Shown: one piece after another, positions 23,829-31,488 of the stretch
Numbering within the stretch: the first letter of the stretch is position 1
Layout of the letters: each line of letters begins with the position of its first letter
Assembly: GCA_964403795.1 (NCBI GenBank)
Contig: CAYOHP010000068.1
Coordinates: 1 to 32,373, forward strand
From: CAYOHP01 sp964403795 [NCBI: uncultured bacterium]
Lineage (GTDB): Bacteria; Muiribacteriota; UBA6191; CAZXTJ01
Length of the DNA: 32,373 bases
Reading direction: 5' to 3'
The notes under the pieces: generated by a model
What the model saw: the letters and a program-made list of their open reading frames with translations, nothing else
What the model was told of the DNA's origin: nothing
Database searches by the model: none
Program-made: the position numbers and the translations under genes

Positions 23829-24811
23829 GGCGGCCCCTCGACGGTCTCGAGGAAGAACTCCTCCAGGCTCCGGGGGCGTGGGACCAGGGCCTCGAGGGTG
23901 TGGCCGGCTGCCACCAGGGCCGGGGCGATGCGGGCGCCGAGGTCGGGATCGCCCTCCAGGAGGATCCGCTCCCTGGAGTCGCCTGGGGCCGGGGGACGGA
24001 GGACCGCGGACCGGCAGCCCGGGAGGGCACCCAGGAGCGCGAGTGCCGCCTTCCCCCCTGTGGTGTCGACCTCGAAGCGGGTCGACCCGCCCTGGGCCAA
24101 GAGCTCGTGGCGGGTTCCGGCGGCCCGGAGCTTCCCATGGGCCAGGACCAGGAGATGGTCGCAGACCGACTCGACCTCGGGGAGCTGGTGGCTGGAGACG
24201 AGGAGGGTGCGCCGTCGGTCCCGGGCCAGCACCTGGATCAGGCTCCGGACCTCCGAGAGGCCCTTGGGATCGAGGCCGTTGCCCGGCTCGTCGAGCACCA
24301 GGAGCTCGGGGTCCCCGAGGAGGGCACCGGCCAGGCCCAGGCGCTGGAGCATGCCGGTCGAGTAGCCGGCCGCGGGGCGTCTGCTGGCCTGGGTCAGACC
24401 CACGGTGTCGAGCAGGGAGTCGATACGGGCCCCGGAACCCGGGTAGAAGGCACTGCGGAGCTCCAGGTTCTGGCGACCGGTCAGGTAGGGGAGGACCGCG
24501 GGACGACCCACCATGGCGCCGAGTCGGGCCCGGACCGCAGGGTGGGTGCGGGGGTCGGGGACGCCCAGGATCTCGACCCGGCCCGAGCTCGGAGCGAGCA
24601 GGCCCAGGAGGCACTTGAGGAGCGTGGTCTTGCCGGCTCCGTTGGGGCCGAGCACGCCCACGACGGCCCCGGCGGGGAACTCGAAGGAGATCCCGTCGAG
24701 GGCTTTCTGACCCGGCGTCGATCGACCCAGGAGCCCACCGAGCCAGGGCAGGAAGCCTTCCCGAGGGTAGGCCTTGCAGAGGTCGAGGACCCGGATCGCG
24801 GGCTTGGACAC
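23822..24811 (-). CDS. ABC-2 type transporter ATP-binding protein
   Basis: A 329-aa ATPase with a GTG start that shares one base with the upstream TAG (TAGTG). Walker A GPNGAGKTT, signature YSTGMLQRLGLA, Walker B LLVLDEP followed by GNGLDP, and the SSHQL switch histidine are all present. The Q-loop position, usually Gln or Glu before the x-P of the PxLYPxLTG stretch, is occupied by Gly/Arg (VGRPAVLPYLTG); this is unusual and might alter coupling to the permease. The C-terminal ~100 residues form a beta/alpha extension common in this group. It pairs with the permease downstream and belongs to a four-gene overlapping operon with a lipoprotein and a pseudopilin. Confidence 0.92.
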   Translation of the reverse strand: MSKPAIRVLDLCKAYPREGFLPWLGGLLGRSTPGQKALDGISFEFPAGAVVGVLGPNGAGKTTLLKCLLGLLAPSSGRVEILGVPDPRTHPAVRARLGAMVGRPAVLPYLTGRQNLELRSAFYPGSGARIDSLLDTVGLTQASRRPAAGYSTGMLQRLGLAGALLGDPELLVLDEPGNGLDPKGLSEVRSLIQVLARDRRRTLLVSSHQLPEVESVCDHLLVLAHGKLRAAGTRHELLAQGGSTRFEVDTTGGKAALALLGALPGCRSAVLRPPAPGDSRERILLEGDPDLGARIAPALVAAGHTLEALVPRPRSLEEFFLETVEGPPC

Positions 24812-25488
24812 TACAGCGGTGCCGCCGGGACCGGGGCGCGGGCGGTGGTCTGCTGGACGACCTTGGCGTTGGGGAAGAGGGCCGGTTGGGGGTGGACCAT
24901 GGTGAGCTCGAGGTCGACGACCTGGCCGACGTTCTCGCCGGCGATCTGGGTGGTGGTGCCTTCGGCAGGGCGGACCTCGATCTTGATCGACTTCACGTCC
25001 TCCACCAGGTCCTGGTTCATGTCAGGGGTCGCGCCGCTGCCCCCGCTGCGGTAGTAGTTCAGCGTCGTCCCGAAGGCCCGGAGCACGCAGAGGGTACGGC
25101 TCCCCGGCTTGTCGACGCTGGCATCGCCGGTGGCCACCTCGGGCTCGCAGATGTGGAACCGGAGCAGCTCCACCTCGCCTCCGCCGGAGGCGAGTTCGAT
25201 GGGGTCGGAGCCGGAGGGGTGGCGGAGGTGGAATTCGGGATTCGACCACTCGCTGCGGTCCACGTCCGAGGCCGTCACCCGGCTCGGGGCGGTGGCCTTG
25301 GCCATGTCGTTCCGGAGCAGCGCCAGGGCGCTGCGGGCCTGGTTCTCGGCCTTGGCGTACCAGAGGGACTGGACCCCGGAACGACTGGCGGAGCCGAAGA
25401 CCTGCCAGAGGCCGAGGCAGAGCACGGCCAGGACTGCGGTCCCGATCAGGACCTCGACCAGGGTGAAAGCGCTGCGGCGCTGCCTCAT
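24811..25488 (-). CDS. Type IV pilin-like minor pseudopilin (PulJ/PilW type)
   Basis: A 225-aa protein with a class III signal peptide RRSAFTLVEVLIG. The prepilin peptidase site is A-F where most have G-F, and Glu is at +5 of the mature protein. The hydrophobic N-terminal helix spans about 8-30. The globular part is about 190 residues, with a Cys pair (CEPE and TLCVL) that could form a disulfide, and a Pro-rich C-terminus. The length fits minor pseudopilins of type II secretion or type IV pilus systems. No secretin, ATPase or platform gene is in the window. The start overlaps the upstream stop (ATGA), and its own stop overlaps the ABC ATPase start. Confidence 0.82.
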   Translation of the reverse strand: MRQRRSAFTLVEVLIGTAVLAVLCLGLWQVFGSASRSGVQSLWYAKAENQARSALALLRNDMAKATAPSRVTASDVDRSEWSNPEFHLRHPSGSDPIELASGGGEVELLRFHICEPEVATGDASVDKPGSRTLCVLRAFGTTLNYYRSGGSGATPDMNQDLVEDVKSIKIEVRPAEGTTTQIAGENVGQVVDLELTMVHPQPALFPNAKVVQQTTARAPVPAAPL

Positions 25489-26318
25489 CGTGGTGCCCCC
25501 CCGAACCAGGCGGCCTCCAGGACCTGCTTGCGGACCTCGGCCACCGCTGCCTCGAGCTCGACCGCCAGCGGGCGTGCCGCCTCGGGACCTGCGGCCGCGG
25601 CCAGCCGGTCGGCGAGAGCCTGGAGGCGGGTGGCCCCGGCGGTGCTCCCGGTCTCCGCGAGGGGGGGGCGATCGGGTGCCGCCACCTCCGGGCGGGGCAG
25701 GATCCCGTGTTCGACGAGGGCGGCCAGCCGACCCCGGAAGAGGGCCAGGCTGGTGACCAGGTCGTCGGGAGTCGGGGGGTCGGCCGAGGCGACCTTGGCC
25801 ACACCCCGGGCGAGGGTACGGAGCAGGTCGAGCTCGTGGGCCGGTTGCCCGACCCGGGGCGCCGGGAGGTAGAAGGTGGCCAGCGCGTCCTGGGCTGCCC
25901 GCAGGGACGCATGGAGGGGATCGAAGGCGTGGGAACGGGCCTTCTCCCGCACTTCCTCGACCCGCTTCGACATGGAATCCATGAGCTGGCGCCATCGGGG
26001 ATCCCCGGCGTGGCCCGGAGGCGGCGAGAGGTACCAGCGCTGGTAGATCTGGGACCAGCTCCGGGTGAAGACCGAGCGGAGGTAGTCGAGTCCCTTGCCG
26101 CCGTTGCGGGCGGCCTTGCCCATGTCGAGCATGAGACGGGAGAAGAGTTTCACCTCTTCCTCGAACCCGGAACGCTGGTCCCGGGCGAGGATCAGCTCGA
26201 GCAGCACCGTGTCGCAGGCGGCGAGGTGGCCGGGAACGGCCAGGGAAGCGATCGCCGCCAGGGCGATCCCGAGTGCCGGGCCGGCAGGCCGGCGGGTGCC
26301 GGGAAGCGTGGGAGCCAT
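25485..26318 (-). CDS. Predicted lipoprotein, unknown function
   Basis: A 277-aa protein from the ATG at 26318; an ATG three codons earlier (26327) overlaps a -10-like box. The signal peptide ends in a lipobox, LAAC with C35. The mature part is largely alpha-helical and charged, with Arg/Glu-rich helices (about 45-170) and an Ala-rich C-terminal helix (about 230-270). I recognise no domain. It is the first gene of an overlapping operon with a pseudopilin and an ABC-2 exporter, so a role in that envelope machine is inferred. Confidence 0.68.
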   Translation of the reverse strand: MAPTLPGTRRPAGPALGIALAAIASLAVPGHLAACDTVLLELILARDQRSGFEEEVKLFSRLMLDMGKAARNGGKGLDYLRSVFTRSWSQIYQRWYLSPPPGHAGDPRWRQLMDSMSKRVEEVREKARSHAFDPLHASLRAAQDALATFYLPAPRVGQPAHELDLLRTLARGVAKVASADPPTPDDLVTSLALFRGRLAALVEHGILPRPEVAAPDRPPLAETGSTAGATRLQALADRLAAAAGPEAARPLAVELEAAVAEVRKQVLEAAWFGGAPR

Positions 26319-26325
26319 CCCTTCC

Positions 26326-26331
26326 ATCGTA
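26326..26331 (-). promoter_or_regulatory. -10-like box, leaderless start of the lipoprotein operon
   Basis: On the minus strand TACGAT is followed by exactly 7 nt (GGAAGGG) and the ATG at 26318. The purine-rich spacer abuts the start too closely to act as a normal Shine-Dalgarno site. No -35 element is visible. Confidence 0.48.
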
Positions 26332-26378
26332 GCCGAAGTGAGGTTCCCGACCTGGCGCGATTATGCGATCCCGGGGCG

Positions 26379-26407
26379 TTGCATGCGCTCCACCCCCGTG
26401 CTAGTTT
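26379..26407 (+). promoter_or_regulatory. Candidate promoter for the metalloprotease gene
   Basis: TTGCAT (26379-26384), 17-nt spacer, TAGTTT (26402-26407). This leaves a leader of about 140 nt before the ATG at 26552. The leader ends in GAGGAGGAG, a strong Shine-Dalgarno stretch 2-10 nt before the start. I see no stable hairpin or known riboswitch in the leader. Confidence 0.4.
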
Positions 26408-26551
26408 CCCCGGCCGCGACGACGACGACCCACCCGCCACGAGAATCGAGGATCGGGCGCCGGACGGAGCGGAATTCGAGACAGACATAAGCAAGAGGGG
26501 CCGCCCCGGGAGGCAGGACCCCAGGACAGCAACCGAGTATCGAGGAGGAGC

Positions 26552-28204
26552 ATGTCCAGCACGATTTCCCGCCTTGCCTTCGCCCTGGTGGCGATCGGCC
26601 AGCTGGCGCCGGCAGGCGCCGAGACCATCCAGTGGGACGCCGAGAAGGGCTCCGTGCGAGTCCTCGCCTACGGTGAGACCGAGGCTCCCAAGTTCCGCGG
26701 CACTCCCGCCCAGGCCGCCCAGGCCTTCCTCGCCGAGAAGCGAGACCTCTTCAACGGTCGGACCTCGGGGTTCGCCCCGGTCGCCGGCCAGATGTTCGGC
26801 TTCGAGGCGGCGCTGCCCGCAGCGTCGCAGCCCGGCCCCACCCCCGAGGTGGCGGTGACCCGGGTCGACGAGGCCGGCGATCTCTCCTTCGTGCGCATGA
26901 ACCAGACCGTCGACGGTCTCGAGGTCCTCGGCGCCGACATGGTCGTGGCCGTCCGCCGGGACGGAGGGGTGTCGAGCTACCAGGGGTCCTACCTGGCCAC
27001 GGCCCATGACCGGAGCCTGGCGGCGAGCGTGGCGACCGCCACCCTCGATCCCGAGGCCGCCGAGGCCGCGGCCCTGGAGGCCGTGGGTGCCGAGCAGGTG
27101 GCGGAGAGCCGGGGTGCCCAGCTGGTCTGGACCGCCGATCGCGACGGGGCCCTGAAGAAGGCCTACCGGGTCGACGTGGTGGCTCTCGAGCCCCGGGGCG
27201 ACTGGCGGGTCGTGGTCGACGCCGGGAGCGGGCAGATCCTGTCCAAGGAGAACCTGCTGCTCTTCGCCTCCGAGGCGACCGGCAAGGGACGGGTCTACAT
27301 GTCGAACCCGCTGCGGGACCCCACCATCCAGAACGTCACCCTCGAGCGGCTCGTCGGCAACGGATTCCTCGAGAGCCCGTTCGTCAAGGTCACCAACGGC
27401 AAGGCCCAGCGGATCCAGGCGAACGACGGGAACTTCGAGGTCGAGGCCTCGAGCACACACTTCGCCGAGGTGATGGGCTACTTCCACATGGACCGGATCC
27501 ACCGGAACCTGAAGGAGATCGAGCCCTCCTTCGCCGGGATGGATTTCCGGATCCCGCTCGAGGTGCACAGCAAGGGCAGCTTCTTCATGAAGAACGACAA
27601 CGCCTACTACAGCCCGATGCAGAAGGCGATGTTCATCCTCGATCCCAAGAAGCTCAACGACCTGCACCTCGAGGCCGCCGTGTCCTACCACGAGTACCAC
27701 CACGCGGTGACCGACGCCATCGTCCCGGGGCTGTCCTCGGTCGAGGGCAAGGCCATGCACGAGGGCTACTCCGACTACTTCGCGTGCAGCCTCGACAACG
27801 ACCCGGAGATCGGGGAGTGGGCCCTGCAGCCTCTCAACCGGCCCAACATGCGGGACCTGCGCAGCGGTCGGAAGTACCCCCAGGATCTGCATCCTCAGCG
27901 GGAGCCGCACTCCGACGGCGAGATCTGGGCGGCCGCCTGCTGGACCCTCCGGGAGCGGATCGGGCGGACCAAGGCGGACTTCCTGGTCCACAAGAGCCGG
28001 TCCTACATCAGCGGCTCGGCGACCTTCAAGTCGGCCTACGAGGGCATGCTGGCCGCCGACCGGGACCACTTCGGCGGGGCCAACCAGGAGGCCGTGACTG
28101 CGGTGTTCACCGAGCGCGGCATCGCCGGCAGCGCCCCTGCCGACGCCGTCGCCGAGATGGCGGAGCGGGCCCGGTTCCGGGCCCTGTTCGCGGCCCTGGA
28201 CTGA
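26552..28204 (+). CDS. Secreted thermolysin/fungalysin-like zinc metalloprotease
   Basis: A 550-aa pre-proprotein. Signal peptide about 1-23, cleaved after PAGA. The propeptide has an FTP (fungalysin/thermolysin propeptide) region at about 60-140 and a PepSY-like region at about 155-235. Catalytic domain from about 255: HExxH at 380-384 (HEYHH), third zinc ligand E404 in ExxxD (D408), exactly 20 residues after H384 as in thermolysin, and a likely transition-state histidine H453 in HSDGEIWAA. It should be a zinc endopeptidase exported by Sec and activated by propeptide removal. A strong GAGGAGGAG site precedes the ATG. It stands upstream of a subtilase gene but is separated from it by a hairpin and a promoter, so the two are probably independent units. 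Confidence 0.9.
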   Translation: MSSTISRLAFALVAIGQLAPAGAETIQWDAEKGSVRVLAYGETEAPKFRGTPAQAAQAFLAEKRDLFNGRTSGFAPVAGQMFGFEAALPAASQPGPTPEVAVTRVDEAGDLSFVRMNQTVDGLEVLGADMVVAVRRDGGVSSYQGSYLATAHDRSLAASVATATLDPEAAEAAALEAVGAEQVAESRGAQLVWTADRDGALKKAYRVDVVALEPRGDWRVVVDAGSGQILSKENLLLFASEATGKGRVYMSNPLRDPTIQNVTLERLVGNGFLESPFVKVTNGKAQRIQANDGNFEVEASSTHFAEVMGYFHMDRIHRNLKEIEPSFAGMDFRIPLEVHSKGSFFMKNDNAYYSPMQKAMFILDPKKLNDLHLEAAVSYHEYHHAVTDAIVPGLSSVEGKAMHEGYSDYFACSLDNDPEIGEWALQPLNRPNMRDLRSGRKYPQDLHPQREPHSDGEIWAAACWTLRERIGRTKADFLVHKSRSYISGSATFKSAYEGMLAADRDHFGGANQEAVTAVFTERGIAGSAPADAVAEMAERARFRALFAALD

Positions 28205-28253
28205 GGCCCGCCCGGCACCGCCGGGGGGCGCCAGGCAGCGACGGAGACGATTT

Positions 28254-28285
28254 CGGAGGGCCGGCCCGGAGGGGCCGGCCCTCCG
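28254..28285 (+). terminator. Strong GC hairpin after the metalloprotease gene
   Basis: A perfect 14-bp stem (28254-28267 pairing with 28272-28285) with a GGAG loop; one G-T wobble and one A-T pair extend it outward by two pairs. It lies 50 nt after the stop codon and lacks a T-run, so it is either a non-canonical terminator or a 3' stabilising hairpin. A further palindrome, CCCGGGCCCGGG, follows at 28290-28301. Confidence 0.6.
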
Positions 28286-28302
28286 GATTCCCGGGCCCGG
28301 GT

Positions 28303-28328
28303 GACCGTCAGGCGCCCCCTTGACGGTC
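28303..28328. promoter_or_regulatory. Operator-like dyad overlapping the subtilase promoter
   Basis: A perfect 8-bp inverted repeat, GACCGTCA (28303-28310) and TGACGGTC (28321-28328), separated by 10 nt. The right arm covers most of the -35 hexamer TTGACG (28320-28325). A bound dimeric regulator would block RNA polymerase. The regulator is unknown. Confidence 0.45.
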
Positions 28329-28347
28329 TGCGTGGCATCCCTAGAGT
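28320..28347 (+). promoter_or_regulatory. Promoter of the subtilase gene
   Basis: TTGACG (28320-28325, 5 of 6 to consensus), 16-nt spacer, TAGAGT (28342-28347, 4 of 6). This is the best sigma-70-type promoter in the window. The leader would be about 75 nt and ends with a GGGAAG Shine-Dalgarno site. A six-codon open frame (ATG at 28413, TGA at 28431) overlaps the subtilase start and could couple translation. Confidence 0.6.
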
Positions 28348-28429
28348 CCAGCCATCACGACGGGAGCCGCGACGCCAGCGCTCCCGCGATCGGTAGCAAG
28401 CCCTCCCCCTGGATGCGAAAGGGAAGCAG

Positions 28430-30349
28430 ATGATCGGGTTCGGAACCGGGGTCCGTCGTTCCTTTGCGACCGCCCTCTGCCTGGGACTGGCCCTGGCCGC
28501 CTCGGGAGGCGCCAGGCCGTACTTCGTCGAGAAGGCCGTCAAGGTCGCGGTGGTGTCCGCCGACCGGGACGACGAGAAGGTCCCCGTCATCGTCGAGGGT
28601 TGGAACGGGGTCCAGGAGATCCGCGACCTGCTCGGTGCCCATGCCGGCCTCGACCTCGGCCTGATCGGGGCGGTCTCCGGTTCGGTGCCGGTGGCCCGCT
28701 TGCGGGAGCTGCTCGAGGACGGGCGCATCAAGGCGATCTACAAGGACGAGCCGGTGGAGCTGGTGGCCCCGGTGGGATCCACGACCGACCCCGCCAGCGG
28801 GGCGATCCAGGTTCCCCGGGAAGGGGAGATGCTGGAGGTCGAGGAATCGTCCGCCGGGATCACCTACGGGCTGCGGCTGATCCGGGCTCCCGAGGCGATC
28901 GAGTTCGTCACCAAGTTCCGGAAGATGGTGGCTGCCAAGCTGGGACGCGAGCTCCCCAAGGTCCGGGTCGGAGTCCTCGACACCGGCGTCGACGGACACC
29001 ACAAGAGCCTGGAGGGCGTGATCGCCCGGTTCGGCGATATGTCCTACGACTTCTCCCCCGAGGCCCGGGACGATCACGGGCACGGGACCCACGTGGCCGG
29101 CACCATCGCCGGCGGGACCTCTCCCGAAGGCATCCGTTTCGGGGTGGCACCCCCGGAACTCGTGGAACTGGCCGTCGCCCGGGGCCTGAACCCGCATGGG
29201 ATGGACTCCTGGCTCATCTCCGGGTTGGCCTGGATGGTCGACCCGGACGGGAACCCCGCCACCCCCGACGGCGTGCAGGTGGTCAACAACTCGTGGGGCA
29301 GCAGCTCCCGCAAGCCGGTCTACGACCGGTTGGTGAAGGCGCTCACCTCGATGGGAGTGACCCTGGTCTTCGCCTGCGGCAACTCGGGGCCGGAGGCCGG
29401 GACGATCGGGTCGCCGGCCCACCTGCCGGAGGTCATCTCGGTGGGTGCCGTCGACCACCGGGGCCGCATCGCCCCCTTCTCGAGCCGGGGCGACCAGATC
29501 GTGAACAAGGCCGAGATCCCCGTGAAGCCGGACGTCTCGGCCCCGGGCGTGGCCATCTACTCGATCGCCCCCCGCAACCAGTTCGAGCGCTGGAACGGAA
29601 CCAGCATGGCTGCCCCCCACGTGACCGGGGTGGTGGCCCTGATGAAGGCCGTCAATCCCGGGATGCGACCCCGGGACGTGAAGCTGGTGCTGGAGGCGAC
29701 CGCCCGTGACCTTGGTCCTCCCGGAAAGGACGAGGAGTTCGGGACCGGTCTGGTCGATGCCCTGGCGGCAGTCCAGAAGGCCGCCTCGATGCTCGGTGCG
29801 ACCCTGGAGCCGGACGACCCCCAGGCCCTGATCGACCAGGCCAAGGAGTTCATGCGGACCCGCCAGACCCAGTACGCGGTCGAGAACCTGATGAAGGTGA
29901 TCAACGCCTACCCCAACCTCGACCTGGCCCGGAAGATCGAGGCCGGATACCTGATGGGCGAGGGCTTCCGGGAACTCGGGAACCTGAAGGGTGCCCTGGA
30001 GGCGTACAAGGGCGTGGTGATGTTCGATGCCGCCGGACCCCTGGCCGCCAAGGCCGAGTACTGGATGGCCTGGTGCTGGCTGAACACCCGAGGCGGGAAC
30101 CTGGTGGCCCACCAGAAGCACGGGGCCGCCCAGTTCGAGGCCTGGCTCGCCAAGTATCCCGAGCACGAGTGGTTCGACCTGGCCAGCCTGGAGCTGGCCC
30201 GCAGCTACCTGAAACTCGAAGAGAGGGAGGCCGCCCTGGCTGCCCTGAAGCGCCTGATGGAAGCCCGTCCCCACACGGCCCATCGGCTCACCGTGATGCA
30301 GATGCTGGAGAGCCTGCAGGAAGGCGCCGGGGCACCGCCCGAACTCTGA
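28430..30349 (+). CDS. Secreted subtilisin-like serine protease with C-terminal TPR-like region
   Basis: A 639-aa S8-family protease. Signal peptide about 1-27, an N-terminal prodomain (about 30-150), then a catalytic domain (about 170-450) with the full triad: D184 in VLDTGVDG, H218 in HGTHVAG, S392 in GTSMAAPHVTG, plus oxyanion-hole N318 in CGNSGPEAG. The remaining ~180 residues (about 460-630) are helical with tetratricopeptide-like repeats (for example GEGFRELGNLKGALEAYKG and LELARSYLKLEEREAALAALK). These are uncommon on secreted subtilases and would serve protein binding. The ATG has GGGAAG 4 nt upstream. It has its own promoter and an intrinsic terminator after the stop, so it is monocistronic. 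The cellular target is unknown. Confidence 0.93.
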   Translation: MIGFGTGVRRSFATALCLGLALAASGGARPYFVEKAVKVAVVSADRDDEKVPVIVEGWNGVQEIRDLLGAHAGLDLGLIGAVSGSVPVARLRELLEDGRIKAIYKDEPVELVAPVGSTTDPASGAIQVPREGEMLEVEESSAGITYGLRLIRAPEAIEFVTKFRKMVAAKLGRELPKVRVGVLDTGVDGHHKSLEGVIARFGDMSYDFSPEARDDHGHGTHVAGTIAGGTSPEGIRFGVAPPELVELAVARGLNPHGMDSWLISGLAWMVDPDGNPATPDGVQVVNNSWGSSSRKPVYDRLVKALTSMGVTLVFACGNSGPEAGTIGSPAHLPEVISVGAVDHRGRIAPFSSRGDQIVNKAEIPVKPDVSAPGVAIYSIAPRNQFERWNGTSMAAPHVTGVVALMKAVNPGMRPRDVKLVLEATARDLGPPGKDEEFGTGLVDALAAVQKAASMLGATLEPDDPQALIDQAKEFMRTRQTQYAVENLMKVINAYPNLDLARKIEAGYLMGEGFRELGNLKGALEAYKGVVMFDAAGPLAAKAEYWMAWCWLNTRGGNLVAHQKHGAAQFEAWLAKYPEHEWFDLASLELARSYLKLEEREAALAALKRLMEARPHTAHRLTVMQMLESLQEGAGAPPEL

Positions 30350-30408
30350 CCCTATCCCGACTCCCGGACGCACCTGCGTTCGGGCTTGCTACCAACCCGT
30401 CCAACCTT

Positions 30409-30440
30409 CGCCCGTCCGGTTCGCCGGACGGGCGTCTTTC
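30409..30440 (+). terminator. Intrinsic terminator after the subtilase gene
   Basis: A perfect 11-bp GC stem (30409-30419 with 30424-30434) closed by a TTCG tetraloop and followed by TCTTTCTCTC. This is a textbook rho-independent terminator, 60 nt after the stop codon. Confidence 0.88.
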
Positions 30441-30462
30441 TCTCCGGAGCCGGGGAGCGTGA

Positions 30463-30468
30463 TAGCCT
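30463..30468 (+). promoter_or_regulatory. Extended -10-like box, leaderless start of the unknown membrane protein gene
   Basis: TAGCCT preceded by TGA (TGn extension) and followed by exactly 7 nt (TCCCGGG) before the ATG at 30476. Only 28 nt separate it from the terminator stem, and no -35 element fits. Confidence 0.5.
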
Positions 30469-30475
30469 TCCCGGG

Positions 30476-31351
30476 ATGTCCTCTGCCCTACCCGACGAGT
30501 CCGGATCCGGTCCCGCGCCGGCAGGGGAGGCCGGGGAACCCTATGTGGAGGTCCGTGCCCAGGGCTGGGCGGGATGGCTGGGTCGGCGGATCCGGGTCCT
30601 GGAACGGTGCGGAGACCTGGTACGGATCCTGGTTCCCGACGAGGAACCAGTGGAAGTGGCCGGGTCCGAGATCCGGACCGTCGAGATCCACGCCAGCCAG
30701 GACCCTTCGGGGAAGCGGGTCTTCCGGGTCGAGGCCGTGCTTCCCACCCGCGAAGTGCTCCTGGCCGCGGGCCTGAGGCGTCTCGAGGCCCGCACCTTGG
30801 CAGAGCGGGTTGCCCGCACCCTTTCCAAGACCCTGCGCGACTTCTCGGGCCTCGCCATGACGACCCGTCGTCCCCAGGACCTGGACCGGGTCCTGGTGGG
30901 GACGCGGGAGGAGCCCGGGCCGGTGGATCCGGCCTGGGGGCTGGAGGTCGGGGCGTCCGGGGACCGGCTGGACGTCTCCTGGTCCCGACCTGCCTCCCGG
31001 GAGGCGGCTCTGGGCCTGCTCGTGGCGTCCCTGGCGGCCATGGCCGGGACATGGGTCGTCTCGGCCGTGGCCCTGGCCTGGGCTGCGGCGGCGGCCTCCC
31101 GACGCATGCGGCTCCGCGCCGATCCGGCAGGCGTGGAATTCACGGTCTCGTACCTGGGCCTCCCGAGGACCACGAGGATCCCTCGGGACCAGCTCGAGGG
31201 ACTCCAGGTCGAGAACGACGGGAGCCCCCTCCTGGTGATGGTCTCCGATCGGGAGTTGATCGCCCTGCGGCTGCCGGAGGAGTGCATCCGGTGGCTGGCC
31301 CGGGCCGTGTCGCGGGCCATCTCCCGCCCCGATTCCGACTCGCTGAGGTAA
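30476..31351 (+). CDS. Membrane protein of unknown function
   Basis: A 291-aa protein. The ATG at 30476 is chosen because it lies 7 nt after a -10-like box and directly downstream of a terminator that a longer frame would cross. The N-terminal ~175 residues are hydrophilic and mixed alpha/beta. A hydrophobic hairpin lies at about 178-207, followed by a short basic patch (SRRMRLR) and a beta-rich C-terminal ~80 residues with alternating strands that could be PH-like. I recognise no family. Both soluble parts would lie on the same side of the membrane if the hairpin crosses twice. The sigma factor gene starts 137 nt downstream in the same direction, but any link is speculative. Confidence 0.65.
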   Translation: MSSALPDESGSGPAPAGEAGEPYVEVRAQGWAGWLGRRIRVLERCGDLVRILVPDEEPVEVAGSEIRTVEIHASQDPSGKRVFRVEAVLPTREVLLAAGLRRLEARTLAERVARTLSKTLRDFSGLAMTTRRPQDLDRVLVGTREEPGPVDPAWGLEVGASGDRLDVSWSRPASREAALGLLVASLAAMAGTWVVSAVALAWAAAAASRRMRLRADPAGVEFTVSYLGLPRTTRIPRDQLEGLQVENDGSPLLVMVSDRELIALRLPEECIRWLARAVSRAISRPDSDSLR

Positions 31352-31488
31352 ACCCCTTGTAGGGTCCCCTGGTCTCGAACCCGGGCCACGGGGCAGCGGC
31401 GATTTCGGAACCTTTCCGCCTCGCAGGGCATCCAAGGTTCGGGGGACGCGGCGGAAGACCGCGCGCGAGGACGGAGGAAGTGAGGACC

